Shown here one piece after another: positions 1 to 21,131 of a DNA stretch of 64,000 nucleotides; positions within the stretch are counted from its first letter, which is position 1; the number at the start of each line of letters is the position of its first letter. Source of the DNA: Anaeromyces robustus. Its lineage: Eukaryota > Neocallimastigomycota > Neocallimastigomycetes > Neocallimastigales > Neocallimastigaceae. The notes under the pieces are model-generated. The model worked only from the letters and a program-made list of their open reading frames with translations. It was not told where the DNA came from and made no database searches. The position numbers were made by a program, and so were the translations under genes. The stretch lies in assembly GCA_002104895.1 (NCBI GenBank), contig MCFG01000246.1, forward strand, positions 18,501-82,500, written 5' to 3'.

Positions 1-318
1 TATTATAACAGAATTAAGAATATGGAAAAAAGATTTACACAAGTATCAAGGGAGTTATTAACTTTATTAGAAACCGTAGATGATCAAATTTTACCAAATT
101 TAAAGAAATGTCTTGAAAAATATTCATCAAAAAAATCTAAAGAAATAAATAATTCAAATAATAATTCAAATAAAGATAAATTAATAGTGAATAATCAGAA
201 TAATAATAACAATAACAACAATGATAACATTGATATTGTTAACACTAATACCAATGCCACTGTAAATAATACTACTACTAACAATAACAATAACAATAAC
301 AATAACAATAACAATAAT

Positions 319-411
<93 letters not shown>

Positions 412-575
412 AATACTAATACTAATACTAATACTAATACTAATACTAATACTAATACTAATACTAATACTAATACTAATACTAATACTAATACTAATAC
501 TAATACTAATACTAATACTAATACTAATACTAATACTAATACTAATACTAATAATAATAATGATACTAATAATAC

Positions 576-642
<67 letters not shown>

Positions 643-735
643 CAAAATAATAGTAATTTTAATAATACATATAATTCACAACAGTCAAATCTTGATATAT
701 TAAGTTCGGCTATAGATATAATGAACAATAATTAA
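1..735 (+). CDS. 3' part of an Asn/Thr-rich protein of unknown function (gene enters from the left edge)
   Basis: The reading frame is open from the first base of the window through an ATG at 22 to TAA at 733-735, so the true start may lie upstream. About 40 ordinary residues come first: a charged, probably helical stretch with Leu/Val spacing (SRELLTLLETVDDQILP is visible). A very long low-complexity tract follows, first poly-Asn encoded by AAC and AAT triplets, then Asn-Thr repeats encoded by an (AATACT)n hexamer at about 409-551, then poly-Asn again. The protein ends with a short non-repetitive tail containing LDILSSAIDIM. The helical piece faintly recalls BAG-type or mediator-type helices, but I cannot assign a family. 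The antisense Ile-rich frame over the same repeat is an artefact. Confidence 0.6.
409..551 (+). repeat. (AATACT)n coding hexanucleotide repeat
   Basis: This is a near-perfect run of alternating AAT and ACT codons giving (Asn-Thr)n. It is flanked on both sides by (AAT)n and (AAC)n runs giving poly-Asn. It is probably length-variable between strains. Confidence 0.9.
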
Positions 736-1147
736 TTTTTGAATAATTAAACATATAATATATATAATATATATTTATTTTTATTTATTATCTCAATATA
801 ACAACAAAGTCTCAACACTTTTTATAATAGATTTTATTTATTTATAAAATTAGATAAAAAAATGCTAATTAATAATATAACTAGATTATTTGATTATGCA
901 TTATATATTATATATGATTTGTAATATATAATTATAGATTTTTAATTTTTTTTTTTAATTTTTTTTTTTTAAATATATACTATTATTTATAAAGCAAATT
1001 TTGGATTTTTCTTGTTTTATATAATTGTATATATATTTTAAAAGTATCTATTTCAGACAATATAATATCAATAAAAAAAATTCAACCTTCAAATAAATAT
1101 TTATATTAAATCTTTTTAATATTAATAATTAAAATAATCATTAAAAT

Positions 1148-1222
1148 TATAACTCTTACAAATATATTTTACATTAATAAATGTAAATTAAAATTAATGT
1201 ATATTAATTTGTAAGAGTTATA
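1148..1222. repeat. 75-bp palindromic hairpin element
   Basis: The outer arms 1148-1163 and 1207-1222 are perfectly complementary over 16 bp (core ATAACTCTTACAAAT). The inner arms 1171-1178 and 1193-1200 (ACATTAAT / ATTAATGT) are nested on almost the same centre. The arms contain C and G, so this is not ordinary AT-palindrome noise. It could be a mini inverted-repeat transposon remnant or a 3'-end RNA structure; which is unknown. Confidence 0.65.
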
Positions 1223-1730
1223 CATTATTTATACATTATGTAAATTTGTTAATTATTCAATATTATATTTTTCTTAAACTTTTTTTTTTATCTGATTGGT
1301 AATTGTTAACCTAAATATTATTAAATTACTATATGTTAATTTTTACAAATTGTATTTTATACATAGTTGTTAGTATAAAAACGTAGAAATGAAGATATAA
1401 CTTTAGAAGAAAATACTAAATATTTATAATAATATATATTATATTAATTTAATATATAGAAAAATAGAAAAGAAAAATTCTACTTGATAACTCAGATATT
1501 TTTTTTTTTCAAATGGAAAATATATATTTATAAAATATATTTTAATTTATCTTTTTTTTTTTTTTTTTTTTTTCTATAATAGATTATTTATATGGCATAA
1601 ATCAAAGTAAATTTTTTTTCACAAAGATAGTTATTTTATTTAAAGTTTTTTTTTATTTTATGGGATTGCGGTTAAAATTATTTTCAAATTATATTTAATA
1701 TAAGTATTTGAATATTAATATTAATAAATT

Positions 1731-1871
<141 letters not shown>

Positions 1872-2480
1872 GTAAATAATATATAATATATAATAATACA
1901 TAATTAATAAATATTCATCTATATATATTTATATTATACATAGACATAAACATCCATATATTATATATTATTAGTTCTATATTATTAATTTATATATTAT
2001 ATATTATATATAAATTAATTAATTCAATATATATAGTTTATTAATTATTTAAATATAAAATTATACTTTTTAATAATAAAATTTTATAGTTTTTAATAAT
2101 CATAATTTTTAATTATAAAAATAGGTTTAAATCTATTTTAAATACATTTTATAATAAATTTTATTTAATATTTTTTATTATTTATTTATCAATATAATAA
2201 TTATTTATTTATTAATTTATAGTTTTATTTATTCATTTACAGAATAGTTATTTATTAAAATATATTGATCAATTTAATTTAATCTATTAGTTATATATTG
2301 TAAATACAGAATTATATATAATTTAAAAAAAAAAATAAAAAAAAGTTTGAATAATTTATTATAAAAAATTCTATATTAATAATAAAAAAAAAAAAAAAAA
2401 AAAAGAAAAGTGGTATACATATTTTTTTTTCTTTTTTTATCTTTAAAAAAGGTAATATATTTTATATAAAATTATTATTT

Positions 2481-4862
2481 ATGAGCTCAGCAGTTTCACA
2501 ATCACAAAAACCAGCTTTACAAGGAGTAAAGAATAAACAAAGAAAGGTAAAATATTTAATTAAAACAAAAGTTGGAATATAAACAATAGAAAGAAACTGA
2601 TAATTAATGGATAAATTATATTAATCAATAAAAATTTAATATATAAAAAATTATAATAACTTTGTTTATAATATTAATAATGAAATTTATAAATATGTTA
2701 TTATTATTTAGAAGTATGATATATAATGTGAATTCTTTTAAAGGATTAATTAAACAAAAAATTTTTTATTTATTTATATTGTTGGATTTTTAATTTATTA
2801 ATAAATTTAACATATCAAGATAGTGATATTAGTAAAATTATTATTTTATTTATTGTTGTTATTATTAAAAGCAATCATACTACGTATAATAATAAAATTA
2901 GAAATAATTACAATAATAGTAACAACATTGCAATTGAAATATCAATAAAGAAATAAAGAACAATAATAATACAATAATAATATTAATAATATTTAACAAT
3001 ATTAATAATAATGGATATATTTAGGCAGCTAAAGTTGTTAAACACGATCCAGGTTCCTTCCAAAATAGTTTATTAAGCCCAATTATTGAGGCAGGAGATA
3101 GTATTATTGGAGATTTTGATAAATATTTAAAAATTATTGAAGAGCAATCAAATAACCTTGACTTTAAAAGATATTCAGAAACATTATGCGAGCTTTTAAT
3201 AATTGGTGGTCAATTAGGTAAAATTAAATTTAAAAATATATAAAAAATATATATTTTTATTGAGATTTATTTATTATATATAGTTTATTTTCAATAAATT
3301 TTGGATAAAATAATGTATTTGATATTTTATTTTTTCATTAAAAAAAAAAAAAGGATATAATAAGTAATATTTTTATAATAATATATATTTTTAGTTCCAG
3401 GAGGTATACTTACTGAAGATGGATTAAATCCAATGTGTCTTTTTGAAACTGATGAAAAACTAGAAACTGTTAGAAAGCATGTTGAAGTTTTTGAAAAATT
3501 AAAGCGTCGTCTTAAGGTATAATACATCTTTTTATTTAGTATGAGAATTTAAATAATATTAATGTAATAATTTATTATTCATAAATGATCTATTAATTTT
3601 TTTTAATTTATTATATATTTATTATTATATTATTATTAATTTATATGTTACAAAAAAATATTAAAAAATATTTATATAATTAAATAAAATAAAATAAAAT
3701 GAAATGAAATAGTATCTTGAAAGAGCTATGGAAAATAGTTTACCACACATTTTACAACATATTAATAATTGGACTGAACTTCAAAATTTAAAGTTGGAAA
3801 CTTATATTGGTATTTCATGTGCATGTCAATCATTACCACTTAGCATCCTTTCTTGCTTAAATAAAGATTATTTAGTAAAGGAAGGTGCTTCTCTTCGTTT
3901 CATTACTCAAGTTTTTAAAGTTTATCTTCAAGAACAAAATATTGAACATTTCAGTATGTTTTTTTAATATTTGTTGATATAAACATTTATATAATGCATT
4001 AATAAATTATAAAATTTTTTTAGTATAATGAGTATATTATTAATTATTTAATGATTTGATAATATATAATATATATAATATTTTATATAATAATAAAGCT
4101 AATAATTTAAAGAAGTCTAAACTTGATGGAAATTTATTACTTTTCTTCCCACAAAACAAGAGAAGTGATGAATATTTATCACGTCATTTCATTGCTGAAG
4201 GACTTCAACAAATTGTTGATATTCATAAAAATAAGATTTTGGAAGATTCCAGAAAATTAACTATTAAAACTTTAGAAACTATGTATGAAGATGAAGAAAA
4301 ACCACAAGAAGTAAATATACTTTATATATTAATAATAAATAAAAACAATAGTTGATAAAATAATAGTAGACGATAAAAATTAAACAGAGTAAAACCAAAC
4401 CAAACCAAACAAACCAAACACAACAAAACAACAAACAAACAAACAAACAAACGAACAAACAAACAAACAAACAAACAAACAAACAAATAAATAAATAAAT
4501 AAATAATATAGTAATAATAATAATAATAATAAAATAAAAGCAAATAGACTGAAATAAAAACAAAAAAATTAAAAAACAAAAATAAAGCAAAAAATAAAGA
4601 AAACCAAGCAAATAATAAAAAAAAAAAATAATAGTATTATTTAAATATTTAAACTAATAAATATTAATAATGTTATATTCTTCTCTTTTTATTTTTTATA
4701 TAAATATAAAAAGATTGTAGGTTATCTTAAAAATCAAATGGTTGCTAACAAAGGATGGACTGAATCTGATGTTGTTAAATGTATTTGGGATGCTATAGAC
4801 TTTGGTAATAAAACAGATCAAATGGAGTCACAAATTAAACGTCAATTAGAAGTAAGTTTAAA

Positions 4863-4894
<32 letters not shown>

Positions 4895-5376
4895 CAGTAT
4901 TAATATTTATAAAAATAATATATTGTGATAGTACTGGAGTCCAATATTAGAGGTTTTTACTACTTCTCCAAAAACTGAAATTAATTTACTTTGCAAGGTT
5001 CAAAAAACTTGTTATGAAGATGTTAAATTAATGAAGTTCTTCCGTCATACAATTTACTGTTTATACCAAGGTGATGTTTTATCAGAAGCTGCTATTTTAT
5101 ACTGGTCTGAAAAGGCTATGTTACCACAAGGAAAAAGTGTATTCACAAAACAAATGGCACCATTTATTGGTAATTTTTTTTTTTTACATTTTTATTATAT
5201 ATTATTTATATATAATTATTTATTTATTACAATCTTTTTAAATATTATTTAATAAATGTTATATAAATATTTAAAATAATTTTTATTATATTATATATTA
5301 ATATCATATTATATATTTTATTAATAAAATAGAATGGTTAAAAACTGCTGATGAAGATGATTCAGATGAGGAATAG
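2481..5376 (+). CDS. BZW1: eIF5-mimic protein, basic leucine-zipper and W2 domain protein (BZW/5MP)
   Basis: Proteins of this family copy the eIF5 C-terminal domain, bind eIF2 and eIF3, and tune start-codon choice in the cytoplasm. Eight exons can be joined in frame (about 2481-2546, 3025-3217, 3395-3516, 3713-3953, 4099-4310, 4714-4851, 4932-5169, 5333-5376), giving about 417 residues, the usual length. Family signatures in order are an N-terminal KPALQGVKNKQRK, RYSETLCELLIIGGQL, a YLE..ENSLP block, LVKEGASLRFITQVFKV, LFFPQNKRS, and a C-terminal W2 domain with FTT...LLCKVQ, FYK-like YCLYQGDVLSEAAIL, GKSVF, and the acidic end EWLKTADEDDSDEE. All introns have GT-AG ends. The symbol marks the family; the metazoan BZW1/BZW2 split need not apply here. 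Confidence 0.93.
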
Positions 5377-8763
<3,387 letters not shown>

Positions 8764-9342
8764 TTTATATTTTACAATTATTTGTAATAAGAGATATATT
8801 AAAATATATATATATAAAAAAAATTTAAAATAAAAAATATTATATTTATAAAGGATATTATATAGATTAAATTTTTAATATTATTTTAAGATATTAATTA
8901 ACAAATCATTAATCTTAATTTGGATTAAAATTTTTATTTCAAGATAAACTTTTTTAAATATTTTTCACATATAAATTTATACATAATTAATGTACATAAA
9001 ATAATGAATTCTTTATTATAATACAATAAGTTATTTTATATCAAAGAAAAAAAAAAAGTTTTTTTTTTTTTAAAAATGATAATATTTTTATTTTAAATAT
9101 TTGATAAAAGCAGTTGAAAATAGATTTAATATATATTATAATATAATTATTTTGATAATATTAATTATATTTTAAATTTAATTAAAAAACAAAAAAACAA
9201 AAAAACAAAAAAAAAACAATCTATTATTAAAATATATATATATATATATGAATATTTATTTCTTTATTATTACTGTCATTATTATTATCAATTATTATTA
9301 TAAAAATTATTATTAAATATATATGAAAGAAATAAAAATGTA
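8764..9342. other. spacer between two minus-strand genes
   Basis: This is upstream of the Ran-binding gene and downstream of SPAG6. It is AT-rich with a repeated CAAAAAA motif (about 9186-9216) and short poly-A/T runs. No gene was seen. Confidence 0.5.
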
Positions 9343-11986
9343 TTAAGCATTGATAGCATTTGTTTGTTGCATATATTCATCAATTCTTGAGAGTAATATT
9401 TCAGAATAGCCTGGAGAATAATATTTAACAATTTCTTCAGGATAACAATTATTAATGATTAAAATATTTTCAGCTAGTTTTGAATGATATGATGGATTAT
9501 TAGAGTCTTTTGAAATAAATTTTTGTGCTACTTCTTGTAAAGTTTTTAATGAACCTGATGTGACAAAGTCTCTTCTTACTGTTATATCATTGGGAATAAT
9601 TTTTGATAATTGTTCTATTGTTGGTTTTAATATTGATAAAGGTGTTTCTAAGGATAATAATGGTTCTAAGCTTTCTACATTTAGTGTATTTTCTATAATC
9701 CATTTTAATGTTTTCTTTATCTAATTATTAATATATATAATAAATAATTATATATTAATAAAATATATTATGATAAAAGTATTATATGTTATATTGTTAT
9801 ATATTGTAGAATTAACATAGAAATTATAATTAATATTATTAATATTAATATTATTAGTTGATAATCTATTTTATAATATACTTTTGCTTTTAGATCTAAT
9901 ATTTCATCTTTATCATTTGAATAATTTTGATAGAGTTTTAATAAAATATGAAGTACACCATGATCAGTTAATATCTTTGCATGTTCAGGACTATGCCTAC
10001 CCATTTGACCTAATGCCCATACACTTGCAGACTAATTTTATTATTATTTATTAAATGTTTGTATGTTATATGTATTTTTAAAAAATTTCAAAAAATTTAT
10101 GTAATAATATGGGTCATAATATAAAAATATAAAAAATATTTTATATTTAATAATTTATTAAATTCTTAATATTGCTATTAATTTAATTATTAAATATTAT
10201 TATTTTACCAAAACACTTTCATCTGATATATTTTTTTCGTTCAAAATTTTTAATAATATTGGAATTGGTTTTGCAAGTAAAACAGAGAATGCAAGAGTAT
10301 CAGAAAAGACACTAATATAACCAATTGTCATAATACCTGGAAGTTTTGCATTTCCAGTTGAATTATCAATATAATCTAATATTGAAGCTATTCCTCCAGC
10401 ATTAACTATAATTTGAGCCAACTTTTCATTAAATAAATAAAAATGATAGAATATAAACATAATTATATAATATATATATATATATTATTAATACAATAAT
10501 TTTTCAATTTTTAATAATAATAGATTTTCATTTCATAAATCATTTCATTAAATATTATCTTATTATATTATTTAATAACATACATCAGCTGAATGCTTTG
10601 ATATTTCACAAATTAATGATGCAGCATTTTTTCGTACATAAATATCATTATTTTTTAAACAATATAAAACTCTTGGGAAAATTTCTCTATCAACAACTTC
10701 TTCTGCTAATGCTATATTATGTTTAGCTATTTGACATAAACAAGAGCAAACTTGCCTTAGTAATTTTGGATCAGAATTATGTATTAATTGTGTTAAGAAG
10801 AATAATGCATTAGTATCCACAATATTATGAGCAAGCTTTTAGTTATAGAAGTATATTTTAGGTGTTAAAAGTATTATATATTTCATGTTATATTATATTA
10901 TATTATATTATATTATATTTGTATAATATATAAGTATATAATATTATATAAAATTATAATTATAAAAATTGTAATTATTATTATTAATATTTTGTTATTA
11001 TTACTATTTATATTCATTTTTTCATTACCTCTGATGAATGTTTAGCAATATCACTTAATGCTGATATTGAAATTTTTCTTAATGAAAGTTCGGGTTCTTG
11101 TATACAAAGAATTAATAAAGGTAGAGCACCTGCATCAACAACAGCTTTAGCCAATTCTATATATAAAATATATAATAGTGAATTATTATAAATTAATATT
11201 ATTATATTATATATTAATATATTAATATATATACCTTCATTATGTTTAGCAATATAACCAAGTGCCCATGCTGCAGACTCTTTAACACCAGGATCAAATT
11301 CTTCTAGACATTGAACTAATGAAGTTAATGCTCCAGATTCTACTACACTATTAGCTAATTTTGCAGAATGTTTTGCTACAGCTTTTTTTATTATAAATAA
11401 TTAATATGCAATAAATAGTAATTTTTCATAATACATATTTTATTAATAAACAACTGTTTAATTTTGTTTTAATTAATATAGTTATTTTTATAATATATGT
11501 ACTTCTTAAAACAAATGCAGCTGCTGTTTTATAAAATCTCTATTTATTGATTATATATAATAGTTTAAAGATATTATTATTATTATTATTATTTTATTAT
11601 TGAATTTTATTATTTTATTTTCATTTAGGAAATAAGTTTGTTTCAATTAAATTAGATTATATTATTAAATTTTAATTTTTTTTTCTTTTTACATTTTGAT
11701 TTTTTAACGAAAAAATAAGATGAGGTAAAATATCGGAATCCACTACAGCTTCTGCTAGTTCTTCACTATGATTAGCTAATCTACCAATAGCTAATGCTGC
11801 TGCTTGTTGAATTGCTGGAATATTATCTAATAATAATGGTCTTAACAGTGGTAATACATTATGAGATTGTAAAGTACTAACATATGTCTCACGTTGGGCA
11901 AGTTCTGCTATTGTTTGAGCAAAAGATAATCTTTCTTTATGATATTTTTCTAATGTATTAGATACAATTCTGTTTATTGCTAACAT
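9343..11986 (-). CDS. SPAG6: SPAG6/PF16, armadillo-repeat protein of the flagellar central pair
   Basis: SPAG6 (Chlamydomonas PF16) stabilises the C1 microtubule of the axonemal central pair and is needed for flagellar beating. About eight minus-strand exons run from ATG at 11986 to TAA at 9343-9345, giving roughly 500 residues, the family length. The first exon carries LLRPLLLDNIPAIQQAAALA, IGRLANHSEELAEAVVD and DILPHL. Successive armadillo repeats follow, each around an AKHS-L-A--VVD-GAL pattern: RFYKTAAAFVLRS, FDPGVKESAAWALGYIAKHN, a KISISALSDIAKHSSE block, LPGIMTIGYISVFSDTLA, and WALGQMGRHSPEHA. The typical C-terminus has NCYPEEIVKYYSPGYSEILL. Its presence shows the organism builds a motile flagellum with a central pair. 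Confidence 0.95.
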
Positions 11987-15822
<3,836 letters not shown>

Positions 15823-16415
15823 ATATATATATGTATATATTTAATAATAAAATAACAAATGATTAATAAAAGAATTATTTAAAAGAATTGTTTAATATAT
15901 ATTTGTTTTTGTATTTATTTTTGTTCTGATACTATAATACATTTAAATTTTTTATATTTCATTATTTAAAATACTATTAATATTTATTTCTTTAAAACAA
16001 TTTTTTAAAAGAAATACTTATTTTTTATTAATAATTAACAGTATTATTATGTATTAATATATATGTTTTATATTACAAAGTAAGAAGAAAATACAAAAAT
16101 ATATATATTAAATATAATATATATATATATATACTTTTTTTTAATTATTAAAATTTAATAATAGTAATTATTAATTGTTAAAACTTAATATATAAAGTTT
16201 ATTTTATAATAAGAAACTCGGAATTTTTTTATGAGTAATTGTGAATTTTTTATTCTATTTTTTTAAATATCTTATTCTTTTTTTTTTTTTTTTTATTATT
16301 ATTACTTTAATAATTTAAATTTAAACTAAAAATAAAAGAAAAACAGAAAGATCAAATAATATTTTTAATAATAAAAGTAATATCATTTAATCTTTCTGTT
16401 ATATATTAAAACAAC
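15823..16415. other. intergenic spacer
   Basis: AT-rich, with dinucleotide TA runs and T-runs. A partial inverted pair sits just before the next gene: AACAGAAAGAT near 16342 and ATCTTTCTGTT near 16390. No gene was seen. Confidence 0.5.
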
Positions 16416-19400
16416 ATGGATAAAACATTTGAGCAGAAATATACAATACATAGAAGTTTGGATTTAAAGATTTCTGAGGTTAAAAATGTATTTTCTGGAG
16501 AAAAGCAACAAAGTATAATGATTATATTCATAGATTTAATTATAAAGTTTCATATCAAATCTAAGAAATAAATATATTAAATATAATATTATATATATTT
16601 AAATATTTATATAATTATTCTTTATTACTATAAAAAATTTTTGTATATTATTTAATAAGATACATATTGTACTGTTCATATTAATGACGATGAAGTAAGA
16701 AGAACACCAACTGTATATAATAATACTTCACCAATTTTTTCTGAACGTAATAATTAAAACTTAATTATTTTTTTTTTTAAAGCATGAATCATATCTAATA
16801 TCTATTTAAATTATTCAATTTATCAAATATATATTATATACACATATATATTTTAATATAACACTTAAAAAAATTAAATAGATTTTGAGTTTAATCCATT
16901 AATACCTAATTTTAATCAACTTAAAATTATGGTATGGTCAGATGTAACCGAAACAAATGACAAGAATTTAAACAACAATAATGATGATGATGAACTTTCA
17001 TTCCAACTTTCATCGACAATACTAGGTGATAAAGCCGTAGGTCAAATTATTTTCCCATTAGCATTTTTAAAATCAGGTGCTTTTCAAAAAGAACAGTGGT
17101 TTGTTTTACAACCAACATTTGATAATATTAATAAATATAATGTTACAGGTGATATTAGAATTGAGGTTAGTCATACGCTTAATCCTGATAAAACTCACAG
17201 ATTTGAAATTAATGGTATATTTTTATATTTTTTAAAAAAAAATTGTTTTTGTATAATAATGTTATATTAATAATTGAATAACTTTTATTGTCAATAATAT
17301 TATTATTCTATATATTATTATTCTATATATTATTATACTATAATATATTAATTATATATATATTATTTTTAAATTTTAAATAAAAAGTTAAACAAGCTTT
17401 TGATTTAATTAGAGATAGTAATGGTGGATTACCCGATCCATATGTTGCATGTTATTTATTACCAGATATTGAAGGAAAGACTGCACAATTAACAACAGTT
17501 AAAAAAAATACAATTAACCCAGTATTTAATTCAAAAATAGTTTAGTATGAATAAGACTTTATTATTATTTAATTTATATTTATATTTATTATTTTATTTT
17601 TATAATAAATATATAAATTATATTACAATTAAAAAAAAAAGAACATAAATAAAATAATAAAATTTAATTTTTTTATAATATATTAGTAACGTTGAAAATG
17701 TTACTGAAAATCTTGAAATTAATGTATCAATATGGAATTGGAATAAACTGTCAACCAATGGTTAATATTAAATAATCATCATTATCATTATTAAAATCAA
17801 TTAAAATAGTAAATACGTAGAACTAATATTTATAATTAAACATTTTAAAATATATATATATATTTTAATTTAATAAGAATTCCTTGGTCATTGTTTTGTT
17901 CTTCTTTCTGATATTCCAGTCAATAGTTCTATCGATAAGAGATATCCGTTACTAGCTAAACCAGGTAATACAATTATTTTTTTAAATACAAATTAAAAAA
18001 AATTAATAATTTAAATATTTAATATTATATATATTTATAAATATTTTCATATTAGCTCGTATTTATCATTCAATGAAGAATAAAGGAAAGGGTACATTAA
18101 AAACAAGTAAGTTATAATAAATATATAATTAAAAAATTATATAGCAATATTTTTATTAAGTTTTTAAAATATTAACAAATTCGATAAAAAACTCTTTAAA
18201 TGTTATATAAATTTAAGAAAAAAGGTTTACAATGGTAGATGGTGATACCAAGATTAATCATCGTCAATTTATTCAACGTTTACAAAGAAGCGATCAAAAA
18301 GGTAAATTTTTATATTATACTTTTTTTAATTATATTAATATAAAGTTTTATGATAAAATAATAATACCAACAACAACAACAACAACAACAATAATAATAA
18401 TAATATTAATATTATTATTATAAAAGATAATGTTCCTACTACAAAAAGATCACATCGTCTTTTGGATACAAAATTTTATTCTATATCGTTCTGTGGTCAC
18501 TGTGGTGGTATTATTTGGGTAACTAAAACTCATCTTAAATGTGGTAACTGGTATGCTATAAAAACTATATCTATATCCATATATCAATTGAATAAATATA
18601 AAAACAATTTTTTTATTAATATTATTATTATTATAATTATTATTATTATTATAGTAATTTCTGTTGTCATCAACAATGTGCAAAATATGTTTCTGATAAT
18701 TGTGGTGGTGTTGGTAGGTTTAATATTGAAATTTAATAATAATATTAAATTTAAATAATATAAAAATAAAAAATATTTAATAAAAAAAATTATAAAAATG
18801 ATTATTATTCTAAATTATTATTATATTATTTTTTTATATATTATTTTATTTTTTTAAATAAACATTAGTTACATTATTATTAAAAATTACATATAATGTT
18901 AAGTATTAAAAAAGTATATTTTTATAAAGTATTATAAAAATTCCGTTATATTAAAATATTTATATATTTATTAATATATATAGGAAAGTTATGTATTACC
19001 TATTGAATATTATAATTCATTTTTAAATGTAAGTTAATAAACAAGTATAAATATACCTATATACATATATATGTAAGAATGAATAATTATATTAATACAA
19101 ATTAATTAATTATCTTTTTAATAAAAAAAAATAGGTAATAAATGAAAATAAATACTATTTAATTGAATTATTCGGGTAATAATTTTATATATTATTTATA
19201 AAAAATATAACAAGTAAATATTTCTATAATATATAGATATATTAATTTTTTTTTTAAATATACATTATATTATAGTAAATTGAGTACCGAAAGAGAAAAT
19301 GCTGCACTTAGTTTAATTAAAATTCAATTAAAGCATGATAATTTATTTGATTGTTTAAAATCATTAATTGAAATTGAAGTTAGTGAATCAGGTAAAAATT

Positions 19401-20087
19401 ATTGTTTATTTAGTAGTACATATATATATATATAAATTATTTTGAATATAATTTCGTAATCTATTAATTTTGAATGTTTTTCTTTATATATATAAAGATT
19501 CTAGTCAAACATTATTTAGAGCAAATTCAATGGTTTCAAAGGTAATTAAAAATATATTAAAATAATTAAAAATATATTAAATAAAATAAATGAAAAATTA
19601 CTAAATTTTATTTTATTATATTAAATTCTTAAATAAGATTATTGATGTATATATGAAATTTACTGGATTAGAATATCTATCAGCAATTTTAAAAGACATT
19701 ATTCATACTATTGTTGAAAATGACTTTTATATTGAAGTATAAATAAAAATTAAATATAATATATGTTAATACTATCATATAAGAAAGAAATATTTAATTA
19801 TTTTCATTTTATTATTATCATTATTAAATTTTTAAAAAGGTTGATCCATCAAAACTTCCTGAACAAAAAAAAATTAATGAAAGTATTTATAATCTTACAA
19901 AATATTTAGAAAATATATTAAATTCTATATTTTCTGCTGAACAATCTCTGCCAAAGTATACTTTTATTTATCTTTATATTAATAAATTTAAATTTAAATT
20001 ATTTAAACATAATAAAATATATAAATATTATATATATTAATTGATTTTTTTTATAAATTATTATTCTTTAAACTTTAAAATAATTCA

Positions 20088-20121
<34 letters not shown>

Positions 20122-20379
20122 ATTGGAGAATAATATTTTCATATATTCAAAAAAATGTAATAGAAAAATTCCCAACAGAATATAATGTAAGATATACATC
20201 TATCGCTGGTTTTATATTTTTAAGATTCTTCGCTCCATCAATTTTAGGTCCAAAACTATTTGGATTAATAAAAAGTATTTATTTATTTATATTTAATTAT
20301 AATTATACATTATAAATAAAAATAAAAATTAAATTAAATTATTATAATTATCAATTTTAATGAATAAATATGAATAAAT

Positions 20380-20417
<38 letters not shown>

Positions 20418-21096
20418 AGCTTATGTTAATGAAAAAAGTACAAGAACGTTTACATTACTTGCTAAAGTTATTCAAACCTTAGCAAATCTTTCTGATTTTA
20501 ATGAAAAAGAATTATATATGTGCCCATTAAATGATTATATTCATGCAAAACTGCCATATATGAAGAAATATTTAACTGATATTTGTGTATGTATTCTATA
20601 TTATATATTATAAATCACAACAACAACATTAGTACCATTTTTTTAATTATATTAATTAATTTTATTTTTATTTTTTTTTTTTTTTTTTTTTAGAATGAAG
20701 ATGTTGAAAGTCAGTTTAGCAGTGAAATGCTTAATCAAGCTTGTGATCAATTAATAGCTTATGAATGCTCTAAACTTTTAAAATACTTTACAAATATTGA
20801 ATCAAAATTAATTGAAAGTATAACAAGTGTATGTTATAAGAATATACATATATATATTTTATATATATTATTATATCTTAATATATTTTAATATATTATA
20901 TATATATATTATATATTAATTAATAAACTTTATAGGAAAATGTATTATTACTTAAGAAGTATATTGATGTTTCAACTAATTTGATGGAATATGTTAATGA
21001 ATTAAAAAAGAAGTAAGATTAACACAAAAGAAAAATATTTAATTTTTATTGAAAAAAAAAAAAATAATAATAATAATTAATATATAATATATATTG

Positions 21097-21131
<35 letters not shown>

